64,000 nucleotides of DNA from Lucinisca nassula (GCA_963580285.1 OY757026.1:67457396-67521395), one strand, 5' to 3'. Shown: positions 30,790-42,737, numbered from the stretch's first letter. The notes: a model not told the origin generated them from the sequence alone. Program-made: numbers and translations.

Positions 30790-32690
30790 GACCTGTTTTT
30801 AATGCGATCTTAATATTTAACTAGAAAAAGTGTCCATAGGACACGGATGCCCCCGCCAAATGCCATTCATTAAAATATTACAAATGTACTTCGAATCAAT
30901 CATAAAATATATGCATCAAGGGCAGATAATCCAAAAACCAAAAATGCAAGAGTTGTCTTCCTTGTTCATGACACATCGTCTCAGTGTGATTAATGCACCT
31001 GGGAAGTTTCATGAATATATTCCATACGGTTTAGGATTATGGCCCGGACACGGTTTACTATATGGTACTAATTCAAGGGTAGATAATCCAAAAACCAAAA
31101 ATGCAAGAGTTGTCTCCCTTGTTCATGACACATCGTCTCAGTGTGATGAATGCACCTGTGAAGTTTCATGAATATATTCCATACGATTTAGGAGTTATGG
31201 CCCAGACACGGTTTACTATATGGTTCTAAGTCAAGGGCAGATAATCCAAAAACCAAAAATGCAAGAGTTGTCTTCCTTGTTCATGACACTTCGTATCAGT
31301 GTGATGAATGCACCTGTGAAGTTTCATGAATATATTCCATACGGTTTAGGAGTTATGGCCCGGACACGGTTTACTATATGGTACTAAGTCAAGGGCAGAT
31401 AATCCAAAAACCAAAAATGCAGGAGTTGTCTTCCTTGTTTATGACACATCGTCTCAGTGTGATGAATGCACCTGTGAAGTTTCATGAATATATTCCATAC
31501 GGTTTAGGAGTTATGGCCCGGACACGGTTTACTATATGGTACTAAGTCAAGGGCAGATAATCCAAAAACCAAAAATGCAAGAGTTGTCTTCCTTGTTCAT
31601 GACACATCGTCTCAGTGTGATGAATGCACCTGTGAAGTTTCATGAATATATTCCATACGGTTTAGGAGTTATGGCCCGGACACGATGTCGGGACGGACGG
31701 ACGGACGGACGAACGAACGGACAGGGGTAAAACTTAATGCCCTTCCGCTATTCTCCGAATAGGCGGGGGCATAACAATCTCTATAGTCTCAATTTAAAAG
31801 AAGAATGACAAATATGTTGGTTTAGTCGGAAGAGGTTTGGCTTCCCAGACAACAGATAGGGTAACTATATGGAGCCATTCAGTAATTCAACTGACACTGT
31901 CCCCGGGTAGGCTTACACGGTCTAAGCCGAAAATCGTTTTTTACGGTCCTCGCCGTTGTTTCATCTCTGTGGTTGTTTGATTATTTGTGTTCACGGAGAT
32001 GTTGCACTGATGACCTGTTTTAATGCGATCTTAATATTAATAAATCTCTATAGTCTCAATTTAAAAGAAGAAGGACAAATATGTCGGTTTAGTCGGAAGA
32101 GGTTTGGCTTCCCAGACAACAGATAGGGTAACTATATGGAGCCATTCAGTAATTCAACTGACACTGTCCCCGGGTAGGCTTACACGGTCTAAGCCGAAAA
32201 TAGGTTTTTACGGTCCTCGCCGTTGTTCCATCTCTGTGGTTGTTTGATTATTTGTGTTCACGGAGATGTTGCACTGATGGGTTAGGAGGCCTTCATGCGG
32301 ACTGAACAAATTATCTGTCTAAATCGCGACGGAAGTAAGGGCGAGGATTGAGGCCACGTAAAATCGGTTTAAGCCCCCCCCCCCCCCCCCCCCCAGTGAA
32401 ATTTGTTTCCGCTGACCGTTCCAAGGCGGTTCTACTGTCGCGGTTTATTTTTGTTATTATTTGTCTTTGGGTGTTTGTGTCGCTTATATTAATTCATTTT
32501 GGATAGCCTTGTGGCCAGTTTGTGGGAAAGTAACTGTCCTTTTGGCTTTCCGCCATTGATGTTTCCATAATGTCTGTTGTTTCATGTTTGTTTCTTTCCC
32601 TTCGGTGTCTCTGATGGGAGTTGTGGGTTGATTGTATGGATTCCTGATCATTGCCCACTTCTATTTTTTATGCAGGAAAAGTACACCAGC
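30790..32690 (+). mobile_element. Penelope-like 3' region, partly duplicated in tandem
   Basis: The segment TTTTAATGCGATCTTAATAT ... GGAGATGTTGCACTGATG occurs twice (30790-30825 plus 31773-32011, then 32012-32277), almost identical; the first is interrupted by a HINE-like element. The second continues into sequence matching the 3' part of the PLE at 45390-45850: CCTTCATGCGGACT, GGTTTAAGCCCC, CTGACCGTTCCAAGGCGGTT, GTGGGAAAGTAACTGTCCTT. A poly-C run lies at 32374-32394. PLEs often carry such LTR-like direct repeats. Confidence 0.78.
30826..31772 (+). mobile_element. HINE-like element with five 158 bp monomers
   Basis: Begins with the hairpin GTGTCCATAGGACAC and GATGCCCCCGCC. Monomers start (AGATAATCC) at 30924, 31081, 31239, 31397 and 31555. 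They are followed by (GGAC)n at 31691-31725 and an end TCTCCGAATAGGCGGGGGCA that is inverse to the 5' GATGCCCCCGCC. No ORF of its own. Confidence 0.85.
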
Positions 32691-32712
32691 AGTGAACTGA
32701 CAACTACTGTTT

Positions 32713-32812
32713 GATTTTGCCCCCCGCCCATCGGGGCCTCGAGAAATTGATTGGCTGCATAATGCTTCCACGCAGAGCTGAAACCGACCGCACCGCACAC
32801 GAGTACTGGTAA
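32713..32812 (+). mobile_element. SINE family C 5' fragment
   Basis: CCCCGCCCATCGGGGCC to GAGTACTGGT, then a switch to another repeat. Confidence 0.8.
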
Positions 32813-33150
32813 TGAGTGAGTGAGTTTCAGTTTTACGTCCCACCAACAGCTAAGGTCATACGGAGACGGGACCTCGGTTTAAAGACTCATCCGAAAGTCT
32901 CGAGTACTGGTAAACCAAGGGTAATGGAGATACGGAACGGACACAAAATTCAAAGTTTCAAACTCGTGACCTTCAACTATGACCTTGACCTTGAGTCGGC
33001 ATAGTTCATTTATGGGTTCTGCACATCCGCTCTCTGAGACGAATTTTTGACCAAAGTTTAATGAAAATCTACCAAAGGGTTCAGGAGATATGGAGCGGAC
33101 AAGAAAGTGTTACGGACAGACTGACAGACGGACGGACGGACGTTCTAACG
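32813..33150 (+). repeat. Family 4 SINE piece joined to a HINE-like tail
   Basis: 32813-32900 (GAGTGAGTGAGTTTCAGTTT, GGTCATACGGAGACGGGACC) matches the SINE at 49864. 32911-33146 is one HINE-type monomer with GACCTTGACCTTGAG and a terminal GACAGACGGACGGACGGACG tract. Confidence 0.7.
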
Positions 33151-33159
33151 AAATGGGTC

Positions 33160-33475
33160 TTATCTGACTTGTCTAAACAACTTAGTACCAAATCTTATGT
33201 AAATATTGTCAAGTAGAAAGGTGAGAGCTTCACACACTTTCTGACATGACCATAAAGTATAGTTTTTATGTTCTCCAGAAGTGAAAAAAGCATTTCTTTC
33301 ATTACATGCAAGATACAGGGAATCTTCCCTATGAAATGTCCATTCAATTAAATCATTAAGTTTTTCTTTTATAAGATTATGAGGAAGCTCTCGAACACTT
33401 TCGAAAACACCTTTGAAAATCGTCTTGTCAAAAACCAGTAGAGCCAGGTCTTTAATGTAAGTTATCACGCCCGCG
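33160..33475 (-). pseudogene. Penelope-like RT fragment
   Basis: Reads LPHNLIKEKLNDLIEWTFHR, LYLACNERNAFFTSGEHKNY, LWSCQKVCEALTFLLDNIYI, FGTKLFRQV, matching 43720-44420 closely. Its intact LIKEKLNDLIEW shows the pre-insertion sequence of the interrupted copy at 43741. Both ends are truncated. Confidence 0.88.
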
Positions 33476-33549
33476 AGAGAGAGGCGTCGACTTTTACATC
33501 ACTGCTACCCATTTACACCTGTGTGGAGTGAAGCAGTTGCATTACATTT

Positions 33550-33692
33550 CTTGACCAAGGACACACATTGCCTTCGTTGGCTGGATTAAAAGCCTCAACC
33601 CCTTTGCAGAGGTCCACTACATGAAGCTTCATACCAAATATCAAAGATCTGGGCCTTCTGGTTTCTGACAAGGTTTTTGTTCGTATTGGTGT
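33550..33692 (+). repeat. Single diverged monomer of the 166 bp satellite
   Basis: GAGGTCCACTACATGAAGCT, CATACCAAATATCAAAGAT and CTGGGCCTTCTGGTTTC match the array at 62210-64000. Confidence 0.75.
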
Positions 33693-33778
33693 TGAACGGC
33701 CCAGTCAATACTATATTAGGCCATTTTTGAGCCGGTAAGTGTACCTACATGTAGCCACACTTTTCTTTAGCAGGCTTA
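33693..33778 (-). mobile_element. SINE family 2, 3' end only
   Basis: Inverse of the SINE 2 tail region: ACGGCCCAGTCAATACTATA, TTTTTGAGCCGGT. Confidence 0.75.
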
Positions 33779-34100
33779 TTTTCCAGTTCTGTGGTGTATT
33801 CGTTGCTTTCAAAGGATAACCCTTTTATAGAACATATTTAACGTCACTACAGCTTGTGTCTGGGAATGTGTGGCGGCCGTAAAAAGTCTCCCTGTCCTAC
33901 ATCATAGTGTAGTTTATATTTTCTTGTCCTTTATGGATCATTGATTCCATTGTGGAATTTTGAAAATACTCGAGGGTCACTGATGAGGCCTAATTGGTCG
34001 AAACAAGCTAGTCTGGCACAGAAATCAAGTACACTTCATATTTTCAAGTTCTGTGGTGTATTCTTTGCTTTCATAGGAAAACACTTTTATAGAACATATT
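33779..34100 (+). repeat. Two family D copies in direct tandem
   Basis: A short copy (33780-33838) ends AGAACATATTT; a longer one (about 33850-34100) starts TGTGTGGCGGCCGTAAAAAG and ends with the same 3' sequence. Confidence 0.78.
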
Positions 34101-34490
34101 ATGCTTAAGCAGTATAGTATAAACATAATTATTTCATTCAGTGCAACATGATAAGTAATAGGGTTGGGCCACAAGTTCTCACAACATTATTTACGCCCCC
34201 CCCCCCCCACACACACACACCCCTTACAAATATTCACAGCAATAAACATCTTGGCAAATATGTAACATTTGAATAATTGTTCAAAAACAATAAGTGATGA
34301 GTAGATGAGAGTAAATGATGAAGTAATGTAAATTGCTATAGGAAAAAAGATGAAATATAATAAATGCTGTCTGACTGGTTGGGACTCAACTATAGACTAG
34401 TTCACTAATTAGTACATCTTCGCGTATCCTTAATGAATGTTTGCACAGCTTTAAAAATGATGCTATTTTCTTCTGTCGATAGATTTTCCA

Positions 34491-34764
34491 TTGCGATTAC
34501 TCACCCGTGCGACATAGTGCATTTTTCACATCTCCGAAATGGCATTTTCTGATGAAAATCCTTGGTAGGTTTGTGATAAATGTTCAAAACATAGGCTGTG
34601 GGTGCTCGTTAGAACCGCCTATCTGAGGCAGTTCTAACAAGTACCCACAACCTATGTATTGGAGCAGAAATAAGGAAAATACTGTATCCCCCGTAAACCC
34701 CAGTTTTCTCTATATAAAGTGGGGTGTAGGGGGGTCTTCACTTCACGGACTTGCTCACGTGATG
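34491..34764. mobile_element. MITE family B in LINE
   Basis: Inner landmarks GTGCGACATAGTGCATTTTT, P1 core at about 34592-34650, right end TTGCTCACGTGATG. The left terminus is worn. Confidence 0.82.
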
Positions 34765-35159
34765 GTTTCCTAAAAGGAGGGTATGAATGTTCAATGGATG
34801 AAATCGTCTGGTCGACTGAAAGAGTGTGACTTTTTCATTCGGATAATTTGTACACTTTAGCAAGTATTGTTCAGCATCCTCGATACCTTCAGAGCAACTT
34901 CATGTAGGATTAGGAGATAAACGGTTTACATACAGATCAAAATACAGTTTGCTGCAGTTGTTCCTACGTCTAGCACGTAAAACTGAAATATATCGGTTGC
35001 CGTCGCTGTAATAACTTAGGACTTTAGTATTCTGTTTTTTTTTGTTCGTTTTTTTTTTTTTTTTCAAATTATATTTAAAACTTGCAAGAGATGGAGAGTT
35101 GCGTAGTAGGTCAATATTGAGAGAATCTGACACATGAATTGCTTGAGATCTCCGTACTA

Positions 35160-35690
35160 TAGAAAGACACAGTTATATCAATTTGGCTTCTAAGTACATA
35201 AGGAGTAATTTCTCTGATTGGCGGAGGAGTAAAATAATGATATTAATCAAGTAATTTTGTATTGGCCCAGTTACAGATCCGAGGTCTGCTGTATTGGTCC
35301 GAGGCCGAAGACCGAGGCCAATACAGCAGACGTAGGACCTGTAACTTGCCAAATATGAAATTACTTGATTAATGACAGGTTTTTTTTTAACTGACACCTT
35401 TAAAAACATGATTATTGATTTTCCGAACAATACAGCACAGTCAATTAATAATATAATGTTAATAATCAAGTTATTTCTTATTGGACCTGTAACTGGGACA
35501 ATACGAAATTGCTTGATTAGTGACAATTTTATTAACTGACACAATTGAAAAAGTGTTTATTGATTTTTTACCTCAATGTTAATATGGATGACCTCCGAAC
35601 AATACTGGATAGTCAATTAATAATATCTGACATGTATGAAGGGAATTAACCATTTACAGATTTATACATAAAAATGAGTTTTGTTTTCTA
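35160..35690. mobile_element. Foldback element in LINE with two diverged copies of one arm
   Basis: TTAATCAAGTAATTTTGTAT ... GGCCAATACAGCAGAC pairs with inverse sequence around GAGGCCGAAGACCGAGGCC (35245-35375). A second, shorter fold (TTAATAATCAAGTTATTTCT ... GAAATTGCTTGATTAGTGAC) follows at 35455-35525, and GAACAATAC...AGTCAATTAATAAT occurs twice (35425, 35600). Confidence 0.72.
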
Positions 35691-36085
35691 AGTCTCTAAG
35701 CTAGTGTCGTCCAACCACATTCCCTATAGAGATTATTAAGCGAAACACATCGGGTTAAACCAGCGACAATATGTTCTGCTTCATTCTGTAGCTTTTGCAA
35801 GGAATTAATATCGCTCGCGGTACAACCATTCCATACAACGCATGAAAACTCAATAACAGGCAGTAGATATGATAAGAATATCTGATTCAGTGCAATAACA
35901 CGGAAAGTAAATTTGAGTTTCCTCATGGTACCTAACACTTTACAGGAGTTTTTAACAATTTTTTTTCAAAATGACTATGTCATTGTCCATTGTGAATAAG
36001 GGTGAGATCTAGGTGTTTGTGATCTGTTACACATTTTATTTGAGTACCATTAAAAACAATATCATGACTAGAATTTGTTTTTCTA

Positions 36086-39000
36086 CAAAAACACAGATGT
36101 CTCCCCCGTGTTTGACAGCTAAGTTTAACCTTGACATTGGAGGTATTGAGCTGGGTCTTGTGTGCAACACATCATCTAATGAAGATGAACATTTCTGCAT
36201 AGTAACTTTAAAAATGTTCATAGAAAAATAAAACAGTTATTGGCCGTAAACAAAAAAAGCACTTTTTTACCTTTGACCTGTAATTATGGCCTTGACCTTT
36301 GAGGTACAACACATCGGCTCATGATGGTTAACATTTCTGCCAAGTAATTGCATAATCCATCAAAGAATAAGGAAGTTATTGACTGTTCCTTTTCTTACCT
36401 TTGACCTCTAGGTATGACCTTGACATTGGAGGTATGGACCTTGGTCTTGCACATGACCCATGGTCTAATGACGGTGAACATTTCTGCATGGTTACTTTAT
36501 AAAGTCCATCCAGAAATAAAAAAAATAAATGACTGGACACAAAAAAAAAACTTTTTTACCTCTGACCTCTTAGTATGACCTTGATCGTGGAGGTACCGAC
36601 CTGGGTCTAGCGTGCACCACATCGTCTCATGATGGTTAACATTTCTGCCAAGTAATTTCACAATCTAACCAGGAAGAAGAAAGTTACTGACTGAACACTA
36701 GAAAAAGGCCCCTTTTTGTCCTTTGACCTCTTGTCCTCTGACCTTTTGTCCTTGACATTTGAGGTACCAACTTGGGTAATGCACACAACACGTCTCATTG
36801 TGGTTAACATTAAATCCATCTACAAATAAGAAAGTTATTGACAGAACACAAAAAGGCCCCTTTTTTACCTTTAACCTCTATGTATGACCTTGACCTTTCA
36901 GGTACCAAACTGGGTCATGCGTGCAACATATCATCTCATGGTGGTTAACATTTCTGCCTAGCGATTTCAAAATCCATCTAAGAATATGAAAGTTATTGAC
37001 CAAACACGAAAAAAGGCCCCCTTTTTACCTTTGACCTCTATGTATGACCTTGACATTTTAGGTACCAAACTGAATCATGCATGCAACACATCGTCTCATG
37101 ATAGTTAACATGTTTGCCAAGCAACTTCAAATTCTATCTAAAATAAGCAAATTATTGACACAACCCGAAAAAAGGCCCCTTTTTGCCTTTGACCTCTAAG
37201 TGTGACCTTGACCTTTGAGGTACTAACCTGGGCCATGCACGCAACACATCGTCTTATATTGGTTAACATTTCTGCCAAGTGATTTCAAAATCCATCTCAA
37301 AATAAGAAAGTTATTGACCAAATATGAAAAAAGGCCCCCTTTTTTACTTTTGACCTCTAAGTATGACCTTGACCTTCGAGGTACCGACCTGCCTCATGCG
37401 CACCACACATCGTCTCATGGTTGTTAATAATTATGCCAAGTAATTTTAAAATCCATCTCAAAATAAGAAAGTTATTGACCAAATACGAAAAAAAGCCCCT
37501 TTTTTGACCTTTGACCTCTAAGTATGACCTTGACCTTTGAGGTACCGACCTGCCTCATGCGCACCACACATCGTCGCATGGTTGTTAATAATTATGCCAA
37601 GTAATTTTAAAATCCATCTCAAAATAAGAAAGTTATTGACCAAATACGAAACAAGAGGCCCATGGGCCACTATGCTCACCAGAGCTCAGGTGAGCACTGC
37701 CCAATGACAGCCATGTATTTTAACATGATACCATTTTAATCTACCAATTATAAAGTCTCCCAAATGAACCCCTTTATCCAAATGAGCATCCATATGGACT
37801 CAGTATCTAAAACATTAGGCCTTTTATTAAGTAGAGGGTGTAGGGCATGGACCCAATGGAGCCCTGGTTGGTATCACTTAATGTGTCTTATCATAAGGAA
37901 TGAGAATATATATGGTGTAGCAGTGGGGATCTGTATACCGGAGTTATAAGGCCTCTTAAGCGGTGGAGGGGCTAGGGCGTGTCCTGTTGATCCCAGGAAA
38001 GCCCAAGATTGTTGTCCCTATAAGGACCAAGAATATATATATATATGGTTTATGGGTGGGACTCTGAATGGTTTCTGATATATGGGGCCCTTCTATGACG
38101 TGGAGAGGAGAGGAATAGCCTCTGCGACCCCCAAGTGGGTGTGCTATTGATAAGGAAAAAGAACATATATGATTATGGGGTGGGGATTTGAATGTTTTTT
38201 TACTGAAATATATGAAGGGGCAGGGCGCACTGCCCTAGCAAAAAGTGACCCTCAGATTGGTGTGACTGAATGAGTCTTAACATAGGAACAAGAATATTAT
38301 AGTTTATGGGTGGGGATCTGAATGATTTCTGAGATATATGGCTTTTAATGAAGTAAAGCAGTTGGGCATGACCCAGGCAGTCCGGATGACTCCCAAGCTA
38401 GTGTTATTTGAATGTGTCTTATCACAAAGAAGATAATTATATATGGTTTAGGGGTGGGGTTCTGAACAGTTTCTGAGATATATAGCCTTTTGTGAAGTGG
38501 TGGGGTGGGGCAAGGCCCTGGCTTGACCCGGAAGACCTCCAGGTTGATGTCAATGAATGTGTCTTATCTTAAGGAACAACAATATATATGGTTAGAGGTG
38601 GGGATCTGTAAGGTTTCCAAGATATTGGGACTTTAAAGAAATGAAGGGGTGGAGCACGACTCCGGCACATCCTGGGGGACCCCCAGGTTAGTGTCAATGA
38701 ACGCGTCATATCATAAGAAACAAGAAAATATGAGTTTTTGGGGCGGGGACCTGAATGGTTTCTGAGATAGATGGCCTTTTGTGAAGTGGATGGGTGAGGC
38801 AAGGCCCCGGTGCACCCAGGAAGACCCCCAAATTGGTGTCAATGAATGAGTCTCTTCATAAGGAACAAGAATATATAGGGTTTAGGGTGGGAATCTGTAA
38901 GGTTTCCAAGATATTGGGCCTTTTATGAAATGCAGGGGGTGGGGCATAACCCCGACACAACCCGGGGGACCCCCAGTTTGGTGTCACTGAATGCGTCTTA

Positions 39001-40529
39001 TCATAAGGAACAAGAATATATATGGTTTTAGGGTGGGGATCTAATGGTTTCTGAGATATATGGCCTTTTGTGAAGAAGAAGGGGTGGGGCAAGGCCCATG
39101 CGCACCCCGGGAGACCCCCAAGTTGGTGTCAGTGAATGTATATTTTCATAAGGAACAAGAATATATATGGTTTAGGGGTCGGGATCTGTAAGGTTTCCAA
39201 GATATTGGGCCTTTTATGGAATGGAGGGGGTGGGGCATGACCCCGGCACGTACCGGGGGACCCCCGGGTTGGTGTCACTGAATGCATCTTATCATAAGGA
39301 ACAAGAATATATATAGTTTTGGGGTGGGGATCTGGATGGTTTCTGAGTTACAAGGCCTTTTATGAAGTGGAGGAGTTGGGGAATGGCCCCGGCTTAACCT
39401 GGGGGACCCCCATGTTGGCATTAAAGCATATGGCTGAGAGACATTTACTCAAAGAACATTTCTATAAAATTTTTGTCAAAATATCTGCAATAACATGGCA
39501 GCAAATGCCATTTTTCAATTTTCCCCATTATAAGTCTATGGAAAATCTAAGTTGCCATAGCAACCAAACTAAAGAGCCAAATTTTATAAAAACACAAAAC
39601 CTATAAAGACAAATATGGTGAATGTTTCCAAAAACTCTCAGCCTAATAGAGCATTCGGTTTCTGAGGAGATGATTTTTGAAGTATTTTTTTATATTTTTT
39701 TTTTATTATGGTTTCCATGGTAACCAATAGAAATGAGCAGTAGGCCTAAAATCATATGGCAGATAGTAGATTGCCTAAGGAACATTTCTATGAAAGTTTT
39801 GTCAAAATATCTGCAAAGGTTTGGCAATAAATGCCATTTTTCTATTTTCCCCATTATAAGTCTATGGAAACTCTAAGTTGCCATAGCAACCAAACTAATG
39901 AGCCGATTTTCATTAAAAACACAAACTTTCAATCCCCCTGCCCAAGGATGCTACAGATGAAATTTGGGCTGAATCGGCTCAGTGGCTTCAGAGGAGATAT
40001 CGTTTGAAAATGTTGACGAAGACGACGCAGACGCAGACACAGACGACGACGACGGACAACTGCCTATCCTATAAGCTCCACCGGAGCCTTCGGCTCTGGT
40101 GAGCTAAAAAGCCCCTTTTTTGACCTTTGGCCCCTAAGTATGATCTTGACCTTTGAGGTACCGACCTGCCTTATGCGCCCCACACATCGTCTTATGGTTG
40201 TTAATATTTCTGCCAAGTAATTTTAAAATCCATCAGAAAATAAGAAAGTTATTGACCGGACACGATTTGCCCATACATATATACATACCGACAAACTTCC
40301 AAGGGAGATTATTCAAAAAGTATAAATGCGAGAGTTATAGTTCTTGCGCACTGCACGTCGTCTAATGCTGATTAATATTTATACGAAGTTTCGTGAAGAT
40401 AGCTCTAACGGTTTTCAAGTTATAGAGCGGACACGAATGTGTGACAGACGGACAGACAGACAGACAGACGCCCGGGGGAAAAACAATATGTCTCTCCGAA
40501 AAAAAATTTTTCGGGGGAGACATAAAAAG
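36086..40529 (+). mobile_element. HINE-like element, ~150-161 bp monomers, split by another HINE
   Basis: The 5' end has GATGTCTCCCCCG (36095) and the 3' end its inverse CGGGGGAGACAT (40515). At least nine monomers carry TATGACCTTGACCTTTGAGG, CATCGTCTCATG, GGTTAACATTTCTGCCAAG and GAAAGTTATTGACC. The array breaks off at 37653 and resumes at 40108 in the same monomer phase. A (GACA)n tract at 40442-40470 precedes the terminal hairpin CCGAAAAAAAATTTTTCGG. Confidence 0.85.
37654..40107 (+). mobile_element. HINE-like element, ~145 bp monomers, nested
   Basis: 5' hairpin CAAGAGGCCCATGGGCC and GCTCACCAGAGC; 3' end has (GAC)n at 40018-40055, hairpin CCGGAGCCTTCGGCTCTGG and GGTGAGCTAA. GCTCACCAGAGC and GCTCTGGTGAGC are inverse, as in Helentron/Helitron2-type ends. 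About 11 monomers (CATAAGGAACAAGAATATAT at 38858, 39002, 39148, 39293) are followed by a shared non-repeat region with ATGCCATTTTTCTATTTTCC. Sister copy at 58003. Confidence 0.88.
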
Positions 40530-40932
40530 CCTCAAGAAATCTTAAAGTAAAGAGAATTGCTTTCCTTTTGAAAGGGATAAAAATGATTAGCCATTGAGCT
40601 GCTTACTAAAACCTATAAAGCATGATTAATAATACGTTCTATATCTTCAACAGAAATGCAGAGTAAATCCAAAGAACTATCATCCGCAAATAGCCTTGCA
40701 ATATCATTCACATAAATCAAAAAGAGTAGTGGGCCGGGAACTGAACTCTGAGGAACTCAAGAATTTATCCTTCTTTAGCTTGATGAACAATCCCTGATTA
40801 CAACCTTTTACTTTCTATTATCTAAATAACCACTAACCCATTCCAGTAAATCACCTTCCATGCCTACTTGTTTAAGTTTGAAAATAAGTCCCTTATTCCA
40901 CACTCTGTCAAAAGCGTTAGATAAATCAAGAC

Positions 40933-42447
40933 AAGAGGGTCCACAGGGCCTTGGATCGCTCACCTGAGTATCAGTGTCTCCAGTACATTCTTGGCCAAAG
41001 GGCTATAAATTGAACAAACTTGGTAGCGGTCCACTAGATGAAGCTTCATACCAAATATCAAGGATCTGGGCCTTCTGGTTTCAGACAAGAAGATTTTTAA
41101 AGGTTTTCCCTATATAAGCCTATTTAAAACCAGTGGGCCCTGGCGCAGGGGCATTTTTGGCCAGGTTATAACTTGAACAATCTCAGTGGAGGTCCACTAG
41201 ATGAAGCTTCACGCCAAACATCAAAGACCTGGGCCTTTCAGACAAGAAGGTTTTTAAAGGATGTTTTCCTATATAAGCCTGTGAAAAGCTAGTGAGTCCC
41301 GGCGCAGGGACATTTTTGGTCCCAAGGCTATTATTTGGACAATCTTGGTAGAGGTCCATAAGATGAAGCTTCATACCAAATATCAAAGACATCACGTAAA
41401 CACGTCCGTGAAATGAAGCCCCCCCCCCACCCCCTATATCCCAATTTATATAGAGAAAGCTGGGGTATACGGGGGTAAACAGTTTTCTTATTTTTGCTCC
41501 AAGACATATGCTGTGGGTGCTCGTTAGAACCGCCTCAATGAGGCGGTTCTAACCAGCACCCACAACCTATTGTTGCAGTATTTGTAAGAAAATTATCACG
41601 GACTTTCATCAGAAAACTATCCATTTTGGAGGTGTGAAAAATGCACTATATCGCACGGGTGTGTTATCGTAATGGACCTGGGACTTCTGTTTTCAGACAA
41701 GAAGATTTTTAAAGGTTTTTCCTATATACGCCTAATAGTATCTGAAACCAGCGGGCCGCGGCGCGGGGACATTTTTGGTCCCACGCTATGTTTTGAACAA
41801 TCTTGGTAGAGGCCCACTAGGTGAAGCTTCAAGCCAAATATCAAATACTTGGGCCTTCTTGTTTCAGACAAGAAGATTTTTAAAGGTTTACCCTATACGC
41901 CTATGTGAAACCAGCGGGCCCTGGCGCGGGGGCATTTTTGGCCCCAGGACCATATTTTGAACAATCTTGGTCAAGGTCAACTAGACGAAGCGTCATACCC
42001 AATACCAAAGACCTGGGCCTTCTGCTTTCAGACAAGAAGATTTTAAAAGGTTTTCCATATAAAAGTCTATGTAAAACTGGTGGGCCCTGGCGCGGCGGCA
42101 TGTATGGCCCTCGGGCTATAATTTAGTAGAGGTCCATTAGATGAAGCTTCATACAAAATATCAAAGACCTGGATCATGCGGTTTCAGAGAAGAAGATTTT
42201 TTTTAAGTTTTCAGTAAAAAAATCTACTTTGACCTACATGTGCAACGGACCGAAACCATTTGATCAACTTTGAAAGGAGACCACCTAAGGATCATTCCTG
42301 TGAAGTTTGGTCGAAATACGATCAGTGGTTTAGGAGGAGATGTTGTTTGAAGAAATTGTTTACAGGCGCACGCACGCACGGACGGACGCACGACGGACAA
42401 AAAGCGATCCCAAAAGGTCACCTCCTCACTACGTGACAGGTGAGCTA
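40933..42447 (+). mobile_element. HINE-like element with 166 bp-type monomers
   Basis: 5' CAAGAGGGTCCACAGGGCC and GATCGCTCACCTGAG; 3' (GCAC/GGAC)n at 42367-42400, GTGACAGGTGAGCTAA. GCTCACCTG and CAGGTGAGC are inverse ends. Monomers carry ACTAGATGAAGCTTCATACC and GACCTGGGCCTTC, related to 62052-64000. Interrupted by MITE B at 41390. Confidence 0.86.
41390..41674. mobile_element. MITE family B in satellite, 2 bp TSD (GA)
   Basis: CATCACGTAAACACGTCCG to GTGTGTTATCGTAATG, flanked by GA (41388-41389 and 41675-41676). Removing the element and one GA restores the monomer reading CAAAGACCTGGG. P1 core near 41512-41572. Confidence 0.9.
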
Positions 42448-42737
42448 AAAAGCATGCATGAATACTTGCTATTATCAAAGGTTTGGCAAATATGTTGGTA
42501 TATATCTATAAGCTGAAAAGTTGTAGAATGATTAGGTAAAAACCCAGATTGGTACTTGTACAGTATGTCATTTTCATGCAAAAAAATTATAAATATTTGT
42601 TAAAGCAATTAGTTATTGACTGTTTCCAAACTTACTTAAAAGTGAAACAGGAAGAAAACAAGAAGGATCAGAGCTATCTCCATTTTTGGGTAACAGTATA
42701 ACATTAGTGTGCATATGAATATCTGAAAATTTACTTA

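Larger units (their letters stand above)
34120..36085 (-). pseudogene. CR1-like LINE 3' half, split by two younger elements
   Basis: From right to left: KHLDLTLIHNGQ-like (36010), the open frame 35696-35938 (MRKLKFTFRVIALNQIFLSY, LLPVIEFSCVVWNGC, NNLYRECGWTTLA), SDSLNIDLLRNSPSLASFKY and LYVNRLSPNPT (34900-35133), the zinc-knuckle-like CSEGIEDAEQYLLKC, then the 3' tail with GAGAACTTGTGGCCCAACCC near 34160-34185. Same family as the relic at 12561. Interrupted at 35160-35690 and 34491-34764. A C-run/(AC)n tract lies at 34195-34222. Confidence 0.88.
40600..42737 (-). pseudogene. LINE RT fragment split by a HINE-like element
   Basis: Right part (42448-42737): VILLPKNGDSSDPS, LPVSLLSKFG, then in shifted frame DILYKYQSGFLPNHSTTF, YQHICQTFDNSKYSCM. 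Left part (40600-40932): CLDLSNAFDRVWNKGLIFKL, EWVSGYLDNRK, VPGPLLFLIYVNDI, FADDSSLDL (YADD-type box). The two parts join within one RT domain, so the element at 40933-42447 inserted into it. Confidence 0.88.

Noticed and set aside
38569..39092. Repeated minus-strand ORFs of 77-78 codons as a small gene family
   Set aside because: They recur with the 145 bp monomer and shift with its length; they are satellite translations, as are those at 58584-59310 and 63249-63868.
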